This document shows, piece after piece, positions 19,432 through 28,326 of a stretch of 46,305 nt of DNA. The notes under the pieces were generated by a model, which made no database searches, was not told the DNA's origin, and saw only the letters and a list, made by a program, of their open reading frames with translations. The DNA lies in contig DUSU01000095.1 of NCBI GenBank assembly GCA_012842425.1, forward strand, positions 1-46,305, in the 5' to 3' direction. A program made the position numbers and the translations under genes. The DNA is from Candidatus Fermentithermobacillaceae bacterium. Lineage in GTDB: Bacteria > Bacillota > Sulfobacillia > Fermentithermobacillales > Fermentithermobacillaceae. Position 1 is the first letter of the stretch. Every line of letters begins with the position of its first letter.

Positions 19432-20790
19432 ATGGTTGCGATAACCGGCGAAGAATACGAGCAGGCACTGGCATGGATACACAGTACGATGCGGTTCGGC
19501 TCCAAGATGGGACTTCAGAGGATCCGGAAGCTCACCGAGCTCCTCGGTAACCCCGAAAGGAATTTGGAGTACGTTCACGTAGCGGGGACCAACGGCAAAG
19601 GGTCGGTTACCGCCATGGTCGCATCAGCCCTATCGGCCAACGGTTACAGGACCGGGAGATACATCTCCCCCTACCTCGAGGACTTTAGAGAGAGGATCTC
19701 GATCGGGGACAGGATGATCTCCCGGGAGGACTTAGTAGGTCTCGTAGACGAGGTAAGACCGGCGGTAGAGCAGATGGTAAGAGAAGGCGAAGACTACCCC
19801 ACCGAGTTCGAAGTAGTGACCGCGCTGGCTTTTCTCTACTACGCACATGAGAGATGCGACTACGTCGCCTTAGAGGTGGGACTCGGCGGAAGGTTCGACG
19901 CTACCAACATCGTAACTCCGGCAGTCTCGGTGATCACGACCATCTCACTGGACCACACGGACCGCTTGGGAGACACCGTCGACAAGATCGCCTGGGAAAA
20001 GGCGGGCATCATAAAACCCGGTGTCCCGGTAGTGACCGGAGTCTCAGATGACGAGGCGCTTAGGGTGATAAAGGCCAGGGCCGAAGATCTCGGGTCGCCC
20101 CTTTTCACGGTGTCCAACAAGAGGCGCGCGGACGTAACGTGGGAAGAAGTCTCCTACTCCATGGAAGGCCAAATCATAAACATCCAGGGACCTGATTTCC
20201 GCTATGAAAACGTGCGCGTGCCCCTCTTGGGAAGGCACCAGCAGGCCAACGCGGCGGTCGCAGTAGCCGCGCTGGAGTTCGGGAAACCCAAGAACCGCGA
20301 AGGCAAGTTCCGGTTGGACAGAACCGCCGTGAGGCACGGCGTAGCCACCACTCACTGGCCCGGCCGCCTGGAAGTCCTATCGCGAAATCCTTTGATCCTC
20401 CTAGACGGCGCCCATAACCCGGAAGGGGCCAAAGCCCTTGGAGAAGCTCTGGTCAGTTTCCCCAAGAGGCGGACCGTATGCGTGCTCGGGATCTTGGGAG
20501 ACAAATCGTACAGAGAAGCAACAGCGTCTATCGCGCCCCTCTGCGACGAGGTCATCGTGACCAGGCCGGACACTCCCAGGTCGCTGGATCCTGAGGTGTT
20601 GGCAGCCGAGGTAAAGCGGTACGCGCCCTCAGTCACGGTGGAACCCGACCTCCGCAAGGCCCTAGACGAAGCAAGCAAGAGGACCGGACAGGACGACATG
20701 CTACTCGTCTCGGGTTCTCTCTATCTTGTGGGACCTGCCAGGACTTATATATCGTCCAAGCTTGGTATGACCCGGCAAAGCGGGACATAA
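19432..20790 (+). CDS. folC: Folylpolyglutamate synthase/dihydrofolate synthase
   Basis: HVAGTNGKGSVTAMVASAL, SPYLEDFRERI, GLGGRFDATNIV, LLDGAHNPEGAKAL. Confidence 0.95.
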   Translation: MVAITGEEYEQALAWIHSTMRFGSKMGLQRIRKLTELLGNPERNLEYVHVAGTNGKGSVTAMVASALSANGYRTGRYISPYLEDFRERISIGDRMISREDLVGLVDEVRPAVEQMVREGEDYPTEFEVVTALAFLYYAHERCDYVALEVGLGGRFDATNIVTPAVSVITTISLDHTDRLGDTVDKIAWEKAGIIKPGVPVVTGVSDDEALRVIKARAEDLGSPLFTVSNKRRADVTWEEVSYSMEGQIINIQGPDFRYENVRVPLLGRHQQANAAVAVAALEFGKPKNREGKFRLDRTAVRHGVATTHWPGRLEVLSRNPLILLDGAHNPEGAKALGEALVSFPKRRTVCVLGILGDKSYREATASIAPLCDEVIVTRPDTPRSLDPEVLAAEVKRYAPSVTVEPDLRKALDEASKRTGQDDMLLVSGSLYLVGPARTYISSKLGMTRQSGT

Positions 20791-20845
20791 ACATTGGATC
20801 GAACTATGTTGGCAATCTGCTTAAGTATTGAGGAGGTGCGCGTCA

Positions 20846-21688
20846 ATGCGGAGGTCCCGTCTGGGCCAAAGCAAGGGCCTTGGCAGCAAGCTAATATTCG
20901 TCCTCGTCGCCCTCGCCTTTGTCGGATCGGGTTACCTTATAGGAAGGTACTTCCTGTCGGCGCTTCTCGACAGGCCAGCGGGCGGGGAACCGGTCAGTGG
21001 TCAGCGTCCTGACCCGTCAGGCAGTACTACGACCACAACCGTCCAGATCCAAACCAAGCCTGTGACCCTTTACAGAGTCCAGATAGGTGCTTTCTCCACA
21101 AGCGAGAACGCCGAAAACGCCGCTCAGGCAGCCATCGCGAAAGGCGTGGGCGCAGCGGTCATGAGCCCCGACCCCCTCTATAAGGTATACTGCGGAATCA
21201 CCGGCTCGAAAGAAGCAGCGAATAAACTGGCTCAGACTGCCCAGCCAAAGCTGGCAGGTAGCGTAGTAGCCAAAGACGACAACCTCTACGTGGCAACGAC
21301 CGAAGTCGCGTCCAGGTCATTCACGATAACCGGGCCTACGGCACAAGTGGAGGCGATCCAGAACGCCTTCGTCAAAGCCGACACTGCCGTCCAGTCTCTC
21401 CTTGCTTTCTGGGATGCCCAGTACCTCGGCAAAGAAAACCAGGTCCAGATCTCTTCCATGGAATCCGAGCTTTCTGCTTTGAAGACGGAGCTCGAGGGTA
21501 TAACTCCTGACGCCGGCGTGAAAGCGGCCCACTCCGGGGCGCTTAGGATCATCTCGGATCTCGTGGCGGCAGCTCAGGCGGCCAAGGAAGCAGCCGGTGG
21601 CGACAGCAGCAAGGTCGCGCTTGGCACGAGCACATTCGTGAAGTCCATCGATTCCTATATTCAAGAGCTTAAGAACCTGAGCCCCTAG
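20846..21688 (+). CDS. SPOR-domain protein with N-terminal TM
   Basis: ATG at 20846 after AGGAGGTG; TM LIFVLVALAFVGSGYLIG; SPOR-like LYRVQIGAFSTSENAENAAQAAIAKG. Confidence 0.75.
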   Translation: MRRSRLGQSKGLGSKLIFVLVALAFVGSGYLIGRYFLSALLDRPAGGEPVSGQRPDPSGSTTTTTVQIQTKPVTLYRVQIGAFSTSENAENAAQAAIAKGVGAAVMSPDPLYKVYCGITGSKEAANKLAQTAQPKLAGSVVAKDDNLYVATTEVASRSFTITGPTAQVEAIQNAFVKADTAVQSLLAFWDAQYLGKENQVQISSMESELSALKTELEGITPDAGVKAAHSGALRIISDLVAAAQAAKEAAGGDSSKVALGTSTFVKSIDSYIQELKNLSP

Positions 21689-21689
21689 G

Positions 21690-21765
21690 ACAGAATCTTA
21701 GAGAGGCGGTCAAAGCGCCTCCACCGATTATTGCGCCGCAGAACGCATGCATGTTAAGATTCTGT
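21690..21765. repeat. 11-bp perfect inverted repeat flanking the folC-side/rpsT intergenic region
   Basis: ACAGAATCTTA (21690-21700) and TAAGATTCTGT (21755-21765), enclosing an internal hairpin GAGGCG-GTCAAAG-CGCCTC. Confidence 0.8.
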
Positions 21766-21796
21766 GGTGTCAGTAGTAATGGTGGAGGTGCCGTTT

Positions 21797-22048
21797 TTGG
21801 CTAACATAAAGTCCAGCGAGAAAGACATCAAGAGATCGGAGATCCGTCGCCGCCGCAATCAGGCGATTAAGTCCGAGGTTAGAACCCACATTCGCCGCTT
21901 CAGACAAGCTGCCGCTTCGGAGAACGAAGCCGAGAAGGTCCGGCTCTTCCGTATTGCCCAGAGGGCTATCGACAGGGCGGTAAGCAAGGGAGTACTTAAG
22001 GCCAACACCGGGTCAAGGTACAAGTCCAGGCTCGCCACGCTCATCTAG
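21797..22048 (+). CDS. rpsT: 30S ribosomal protein S20 (bS20)
   Basis: LANIKSSEKDIKRSEIRRRRNQAIKSEVRTHIRRF...RAIDRAVSKGVLKANTGSRYKSRLATLI. TTG start at 21797 with GGAGGTG SD. Confidence 0.92.
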   Translation: MANIKSSEKDIKRSEIRRRRNQAIKSEVRTHIRRFRQAAASENEAEKVRLFRIAQRAIDRAVSKGVLKANTGSRYKSRLATLI

Positions 22049-22105
22049 CGCGTCCCTAGCCTCTTTATCCGGGATAGTATTAGGAAGGTAGACCGCGCCT
22101 GCGGT

Positions 22106-23122
22106 CTATTGTCCTTTGCAGATGCCCGTAAGCAGGTAGTCTACAGCGCGTTCGGCGTCCATTACGCCCGTTTTCATGCCTTCGTCAACTGTGAGGAGCA
22201 GCCTGAGGGCCTTCTCCAGATCGCGGAAGCTCCACGACCGGGACTGCTGCAGGGCTTTCTTCGCCACGTAAGGATGGACTCCCAACACCTGGGGCAGAGA
22301 TGCCTGGGACACACCCGATTGTGAAGCTTCCTTGACCCTCCACATGAGGGCGAAGTGAGAGGCAAGGATCGAGATGACCAGAACAGCGCTGGTTGAACGG
22401 CTCTGTAGGTCCTGGTACTCAGAAGCGGCCTTCGCCAAGTTTCTCTGAGCCACCGCGTCCACAAAACCAAATGCGGTCTTCTCCGGGTCTTGCGAGGCGC
22501 ACACGAGGACGACATGCGGGCTCACCGGCCTCGGTCTGTTTGAGGTCCCGCCGTCTCCGGGACCCATGTACAGGATGATCTTCGTCACTTCCTGCTCAAG
22601 CCTATCCATGCTCCGTCCGGCGATGTTCACGAGAAGTTCGGCCCCCTCGGGGGATATCTTGAGCTGCTCCTTGAGGAGCAAAGACTCTACCCACCGGACC
22701 GCTTCCTGGAAGGACGGCGTGGCGGCGTTCACCACGAGTCCCCCCAGCCTGTCCCAAGCTTCCAGGAAAGGCTTCCGCGCCGGGTTGTCTTTGACCGGAC
22801 ATGACAAGACCAGGCAGTTGCCGGGGGCAACGTAGTCTATGACCGGAGCTTCCTTGCCCCCCAGCAGCGCCTGGGCATCCCTCACCACCCATAGGGAAGG
22901 ACCGAAAAACGAGGGCTGAACAAGGTTATCTCTAAGGACATCCCAGGTAGTTTCCTCGCCGGAAAGGTTCTCGGCGCCGCTTGGGTAGAGCTTGGAAAGC
23001 AGCTCAATGACCTTCCGGTGCCAGTAGACCTCCTCGCCCACGATCAAGTACCCCGCAGCCGTCCTCTCCAAAGACCCGAGGTCACCCGAGGCTATTAGAG
23101 TGGATGCGTCAGTAGGCTTCAT
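22106..23122 (-). CDS. holA: DNA polymerase III subunit delta
   Basis: GYLIVGEEVYWHRKVIELL, SMDRLEQEVTKIILYMG, downstream alpha-helical domain; located next to rpsT as in many Firmicutes. Confidence 0.88.
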   Translation of the reverse strand: MKPTDASTLIASGDLGSLERTAAGYLIVGEEVYWHRKVIELLSKLYPSGAENLSGEETTWDVLRDNLVQPSFFGPSLWVVRDAQALLGGKEAPVIDYVAPGNCLVLSCPVKDNPARKPFLEAWDRLGGLVVNAATPSFQEAVRWVESLLLKEQLKISPEGAELLVNIAGRSMDRLEQEVTKIILYMGPGDGGTSNRPRPVSPHVVLVCASQDPEKTAFGFVDAVAQRNLAKAASEYQDLQSRSTSAVLVISILASHFALMWRVKEASQSGVSQASLPQVLGVHPYVAKKALQQSRSWSFRDLEKALRLLLTVDEGMKTGVMDAERAVDYLLTGICKGQ

Positions 23123-23131
23123 CGCTTCCCC

Positions 23132-24400
23132 CTACCTTGTGGGCGGCGGGTAGGACGGCTGGTAGGTGTTGCGCATGATGAACTGGCGCTCCACTTCCTC
23201 ACCGTTTAGCTTCTTCACTCTGTATGTCTCAACCAAGAGGCCCGGCCGCTTCCCCGGCGACGGGTACTCAGCCAACGTAACGGGCGCAATCTCGTACGTG
23301 TAACCGTCCGGTATGCCGAAAACCCTTATGGTCACCCTGCCGTCTTCGACCCACGCGCCAAAAACCACCTTTTCCTGAGTGTTGTTCTTGATTTTGAGGT
23401 CCAGGTAGTCCCACGCTACCGCTGCGTCCCATCCGGGAGGCACGTAGTCTACTGGGATTCCGTGAGCCGTAACGTACGGGAAGTCCAGACCGGCAAGACA
23501 AGCCGCGTCAAAGAGCGTGGTAGTCACCTGGCAGATCCCGCCTGCAAGGCCGGGCTCCAAGTGGTCTCCTACCACGACGTTGGCGTAGCGGTACCCCTTG
23601 GCCACAGTCCTCTCTCCCGCTTCGCGGTTGAAGCTGTAAACATCTCCCGGGTTCAACACTTTGCCGTGGACCGCTTGAGCAGCCAAAGCAAGGTTTACGT
23701 TCCTGTCCGTATCCTCAATGTCATACTCCGTGGAGAACTCACTGATGAGCGACAAGGCAGGCAGCTCTTGACCTTCAGGCGGCGCCACGGGGGTGTACGC
23801 AACCTCGACGCAGGTACCCTCGATCTCCTTGAGGGCCTGAGCCACGTCTTCCCTCTTCACAACCTGTCCTTCAGTCGGGGGAACTACGACAAGGTCCCGC
23901 TCCACGAACTCGTACCGTGAGCCCTGGGGCTCGGCGGAAAGCGCGGTCGCGATTTCACCGAGGATGTCTCTCGACTCCGGCAAATCCACCGTGACCGGAG
24001 AGGCCATCACCGTCTTCGCTCCACGTTTGGAGAGAAATGAGGGCCAGAGACGCGGGGCCGAAGATACGTATTCGTCGAGAGATCTGAGAACGCGGTACTC
24101 GTCGATAATAAGGCCGATCTCCTCCGGCTTTACCTCGTAGGTCCTGCTGCCCGCAGTGAAAACAATGGGACCTTCCCTAAGCTCCTGGATTCTCTCTAGG
24201 AGCGCCTCCTCGGCCGCGCTGCGTGAGAGCCCGCCCAAGGACACCCCCATGGCCCACACGTTTCCCGACACTACCTCGTGCCGGAAAAGCAGCGCCGATA
24301 TCACAAAAAGCCCCAGCAAAACCGCGGCTAGCACGGGTACGCTGAGCTTGTCCTTCTTTTTTCTATAAGCTGCCATTGGTTCCTCACTCCGGTCCGCCAC
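23132..24400 (-). CDS. VanW family protein with N-terminal peptidoglycan-binding-like domain
   Basis: RNVNLALAAQAVHGKVLNPGDVYSFNREAGERTVAKGYRYANVVVGDHLEPGLAGGICQVTTTLFDAACLAGL (VanW core); TM at N-terminus. Confidence 0.9.
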   Translation of the reverse strand: MADRSEEPMAAYRKKKDKLSVPVLAAVLLGLFVISALLFRHEVVSGNVWAMGVSLGGLSRSAAEEALLERIQELREGPIVFTAGSRTYEVKPEEIGLIIDEYRVLRSLDEYVSSAPRLWPSFLSKRGAKTVMASPVTVDLPESRDILGEIATALSAEPQGSRYEFVERDLVVVPPTEGQVVKREDVAQALKEIEGTCVEVAYTPVAPPEGQELPALSLISEFSTEYDIEDTDRNVNLALAAQAVHGKVLNPGDVYSFNREAGERTVAKGYRYANVVVGDHLEPGLAGGICQVTTTLFDAACLAGLDFPYVTAHGIPVDYVPPGWDAAVAWDYLDLKIKNNTQEKVVFGAWVEDGRVTIRVFGIPDGYTYEIAPVTLAEYPSPGKRPGLLVETYRVKKLNGEEVERQFIMRNTYQPSYPPPTR

Positions 24401-24453
24401 ATGCGGTTTCTAGGTGGCTTCATTCAGGTTTTCTCCCTGATAAGCCGCTTCTC

Positions 24454-27066
24454 CTACTCTATCCCTGCCTGTCCGCACAAGAATGTACTCGTCATTACCC
24501 GTCCGAAAGCCGCTCTCACCGTCACGGCACCTGTTTCGTCCAACCGTAGCATCTTTCCCCCTTTATTGGCCGCTTCCTCTACAAGTTTCGACGGATGACC
24601 GTAGGAATTTGGTCCAACCGATATTATGGAGATTACCTCCATCGCTTGTCCGCCCTCAAAGAGAGTTCCCTTGGTCCGCGAGTATAGCTCCTCAACGTAG
24701 GCATCCGGACTTCCGTGGTGCGGCACCTTCACGACCCTCTGAGGCAGGCCTGACCCGCCCAACAGCACCGTCCTGTAGGTCTCCATGGCCGCAGAGATAG
24801 AAGACGCAGGTGAATCTCCCCAGAACTCTACTTCCATATTGCCCAGATTTAGGATGAAAGCTACGCTGGAGTCGTTTTCTGGCTCTGCATCCCCGTAGCT
24901 CCCCTGCTCGGGGAGTAGGACATCGAGCGACACGCCGTTCCACAGGTACCGGCGACCGGCACGCAGCTCAACTACCTGCGGCATACGGCCTTCGGGCAGG
25001 TTATGGGACCCTGCGATCATGGCTTCTGCGTCTTCTCGAAAGCCGGGAGCCACGGCGACAAGTCCTACCGTAACCTCCGAGCAAAGCACCGGGAGCCCTC
25101 CGACGTGGTCTGCGTGGAGATGGGAGATGACACAGAGGTCGATGCGGTGCAGCCCTTTGGCCCTGAGGTAAGGCAACACATGCCGCTCGAAAGCCGAGGC
25201 CGTGCTCGTGTCGACCATCATCACGGCGGCGCCGCACCTGACTACGGCGCAGTCCCCCTGCCCCACGTATAAGAACGTGACTTCCGGAAGAACGGCATAG
25301 ACCCTTAAGAACGACAGTATGAGCAGGATCGCTGTCGAGCCCAGCACAACCACCCTTTGGACCACCCTCCTCAGGCGGGTTAGGCGGAAAAAAACCGCTG
25401 CTTCCTCGCCAACATGTACCCGCCGGTGGATTGCCTCTAACGTTAACGGCGCCGCCAAGAGCGCCCAGCACGCCGCGATTTCCAACACGCCCGGTGAAGG
25501 CAAGGTGACGCTTGCCATTGGCGCAGATGCAGCGACTCGCGAGATAGCCCTCACGCCCCGGAGGAATATGTGAGGGACCCAACCGAAGAGCGCTCCCAAC
25601 GGGGGGATGAAGGCCGTGACCGCCGCCACCGGAAGCATGAAAGCGGCAAGGCTCCCCCATATACCGCTCAGGAAGAACGACACAATAGAGACCTCATCAA
25701 AGCAAAAGGCCATCACCGGGAGAAGTACCAGGCACATAGTCAGAGGGCGGAGCAGCCGAGTTGCCGCTCGTCGCGCCATGGCTCCAAGGCGAAAGATGAG
25801 GTGGCCTATCTCTACACCGTCCGCGAACTTAAGCACGTGCCCGAACGCCTCGGTGTAGACCCAACCTAGCCACGCCCCCAGGGCACCGGCGAAGCTCAAC
25901 AGGAAACCCGTGTTCGTAAATGGGAACGGGACAGCCAAGGCGACAACCAGCGCAGACGCTCCCAGCCCGGCCAGAGGGTGATACCTGCGCCTGAGAGCCG
26001 GGGCAAAAGTCCTCAGGGAGCCGCTAACAAAAGCCCGGAGGACTCCCGCAGGCCATCCCGAAAGGCACCCGTAGCAAAACGCAACCAGAACGGCCGTCAT
26101 CCTTGAGAGAGTGTGGCGCTTGGTGAGGCGTCGCAAGTTCCTCTCAATCAGGCCGAAAAAGAGGTCCACGTGGAACCCGCATATCCCCACAAAGCGATAG
26201 AAGCCGGACCTCTTGAAATCGCGAGAATCCTCGGGGGTTAGCTCCCCCCTGTCGCCGAGGAAGACGGCTTTTAGCAGAGCGGCGTCCTCGCCGGGGAAGG
26301 TCGAGTCGATGGCGCCGGCCATGCGGGTCTTAAGCGCCGCCAGCACCTTTACCGCAAGGGGTAACCACCCTGCCGACCCTCCTGTCGGCGCCTCTGCCCA
26401 CCCCTCTGTCAACCTTGAGACCCGCTCAATCCCGGCAAGGGCAACAACTCGTTCTCCCAGGAGATAGCGCCGGTAGTCAAACCCCCCCGGGTTCATGGCT
26501 GGCGACGGGACCTCAATCGAAGCGCGGCACAGAACCGGGACGCCGGGGATGAGCTCCGAGACATCCCGAGAATGAGCCGAAGCCTGCACGCCAAACGAGC
26601 CGGCTCCGCCGAAGTCCGGCGAATACGCAAGCGCCCTGAAAGAATACCTGTGCCCGTACGGTTCAGGATGCGGCTCTTCCAGCGGGATGATGAAGTGGGC
26701 TGAGCTGCCGGACCGGGCCATCTCCCGGGCCGCACTGAGGCGCCCATCCCACATGAAACCCCGGGATATCCCGATGATGAGACAGGCAGCGCAGAGCACA
26801 AGAGGAGTTACCGCGCAAAGGTGTCTGCGAAGCGTTCGCCTGCCGGAACCGTAGGGCCGAACTCCGTCGATAAATCGCAGGAACCTCAAGATCAGGATCA
26901 CAACCAGGGTCGCAGAAGCCAAAGCCCCTGCCGCCGCCACGCACTTAAGCGCCGCGCGGGGGTAAGTAGCTCCGGCGAGGGCCAATAATCCGGGAAGGAG
27001 CAGGGGAACCTTGTGGCTTAGTCCTCTGGGGTAACGGTTCTTAGGATAAGCAGAAAGCGACGGCAT
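24454..27066 (-). CDS. comEC: Competence DNA channel ComEC/Rec2 (competence domain plus metallo-beta-lactamase domain)
   Basis: Many TM helices; GDRGELTPEDSRDFKRSGFYRFVGICGFHVDLFFG; C-terminal ISHLHADHVGGLPVL and VPHHGSPDAY. Confidence 0.92.
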   Translation of the reverse strand: MPSLSAYPKNRYPRGLSHKVPLLLPGLLALAGATYPRAALKCVAAAGALASATLVVILILRFLRFIDGVRPYGSGRRTLRRHLCAVTPLVLCAACLIIGISRGFMWDGRLSAAREMARSGSSAHFIIPLEEPHPEPYGHRYSFRALAYSPDFGGAGSFGVQASAHSRDVSELIPGVPVLCRASIEVPSPAMNPGGFDYRRYLLGERVVALAGIERVSRLTEGWAEAPTGGSAGWLPLAVKVLAALKTRMAGAIDSTFPGEDAALLKAVFLGDRGELTPEDSRDFKRSGFYRFVGICGFHVDLFFGLIERNLRRLTKRHTLSRMTAVLVAFCYGCLSGWPAGVLRAFVSGSLRTFAPALRRRYHPLAGLGASALVVALAVPFPFTNTGFLLSFAGALGAWLGWVYTEAFGHVLKFADGVEIGHLIFRLGAMARRAATRLLRPLTMCLVLLPVMAFCFDEVSIVSFFLSGIWGSLAAFMLPVAAVTAFIPPLGALFGWVPHIFLRGVRAISRVAASAPMASVTLPSPGVLEIAACWALLAAPLTLEAIHRRVHVGEEAAVFFRLTRLRRVVQRVVVLGSTAILLILSFLRVYAVLPEVTFLYVGQGDCAVVRCGAAVMMVDTSTASAFERHVLPYLRAKGLHRIDLCVISHLHADHVGGLPVLCSEVTVGLVAVAPGFREDAEAMIAGSHNLPEGRMPQVVELRAGRRYLWNGVSLDVLLPEQGSYGDAEPENDSSVAFILNLGNMEVEFWGDSPASSISAAMETYRTVLLGGSGLPQRVVKVPHHGSPDAYVEELYSRTKGTLFEGGQAMEVISIISVGPNSYGHPSKLVEEAANKGGKMLRLDETGAVTVRAAFGRVMTSTFLCGQAGIE

Positions 27067-27135
27067 GGGTCATCATTCCACACCGTCGCTCCCAAATCCT
27101 TCCACTAGGGCTACCTCAAGTAGCCTCCTTACGCC

Positions 27136-28296
27136 TCATTCGCTCCTTAGCGCCTCCACAGGCGCCAATCTAGACGCGCGATACGCCGGATAGACTCCGA
27201 ACACAAACCCGACCAGCACCGCGAAGCCGAAAGCAACGCCGATGGACGTGGGGGACACGGAAGTCCGGGCCCCCATCTTCCCAACCATTCTAGAGGCAAA
27301 TATGCCGAGCAAGACTCCGGCAACTCCGCCCAAGGAACACAGCATGGCACTCTCGAACAAGAACTGAAGCATCACGTGGAACCGCTTCGCGCCTACTGCC
27401 ATCCGAAGCCCTATCTCCCTCGTGCGCTCCGCAACTGCGACCAGCATGATGTTCATGACACCGATACCGCCGACCAAGAGTGACACTCCGGCGATGGCTC
27501 CGAGCATCAAGGTCATCGTCCTGGTGGACTCCTGGAGCTGGTCGAGCATCTCTTGCTGGGTCCACACATAGACGGCATTCTCACCGTACTTCGACTCGAA
27601 GATACGCTCCACCGTGACCTTGACGACCGGGACGGTATTCTTGTTGGTCGCCTTCATGAAAACTTCGTCAACCCTGTTGGTGCCCCGTCCGCGCTGGGCT
27701 ACCGTGAGGGGGACGAGGATCATGTGGTCTACGCCTTCCCCCAGGTTCTGGCCCTTTTCCTCCATGACGCCGATTATCTGAAATGGCCTCTGGTCCATGT
27801 AGATGGTCTTCCCCACGGGGTTTCTGCCTGCAAAGAGGTCTTGCACCACCTGCCAGCCCAACACGCACACGGGACGGGCTATCTCCATTTCAACGTCTGT
27901 GAAGAACCTGCCTATGTACACCTCGTGTTCCCGGATCTTCGGGAATATGGGTGTGACACCCATGGTGGGTGCCCAGCGCTGTTTCCCCTCGTAAGTGATC
28001 TGAGCACCCCAGCTCACCGTAGGCATTACCATTTCCATATCGGGGACGCGTTCTTTGAGGTTGTTGACCTGCTCAATGGTGAGCCGCGCATCCCATCTCT
28101 GCATGTACATCCTGAGGATGTTGGTGCCTATGCTCTCGAAGTTCTCGATAACGTCGCGCCTTGCGCCTTCGCCGATGGAAACCAGGGCTATAACCGACGC
28201 GACGCCTATGATGACTCCCAGCATCGTGAGGGCCGACCGCATCTTATTGCCCGTAAGTCCCCTCACGGATACCTTCAAAACATCTGCCGTGCGCAC
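27136..28296 (-). CDS. ABC transporter permease, MacB/FtsX type (permease only)
   Basis: RSALTMLGVIIGVASVIALVSIGEGAR, MacB periplasmic core, GVMNIMLVAVAERTREIGLRMAVGAKR. No Walker A/B motifs. Confidence 0.9.
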   Translation of the reverse strand: MRTADVLKVSVRGLTGNKMRSALTMLGVIIGVASVIALVSIGEGARRDVIENFESIGTNILRMYMQRWDARLTIEQVNNLKERVPDMEMVMPTVSWGAQITYEGKQRWAPTMGVTPIFPKIREHEVYIGRFFTDVEMEIARPVCVLGWQVVQDLFAGRNPVGKTIYMDQRPFQIIGVMEEKGQNLGEGVDHMILVPLTVAQRGRGTNRVDEVFMKATNKNTVPVVKVTVERIFESKYGENAVYVWTQQEMLDQLQESTRTMTLMLGAIAGVSLLVGGIGVMNIMLVAVAERTREIGLRMAVGAKRFHVMLQFLFESAMLCSLGGVAGVLLGIFASRMVGKMGARTSVSPTSIGVAFGFAVLVGFVFGVYPAYRASRLAPVEALRSE

Positions 28297-28326
28297 CCCT
28301 ATCCCTCCTTTCCGGACTGGCCCATC

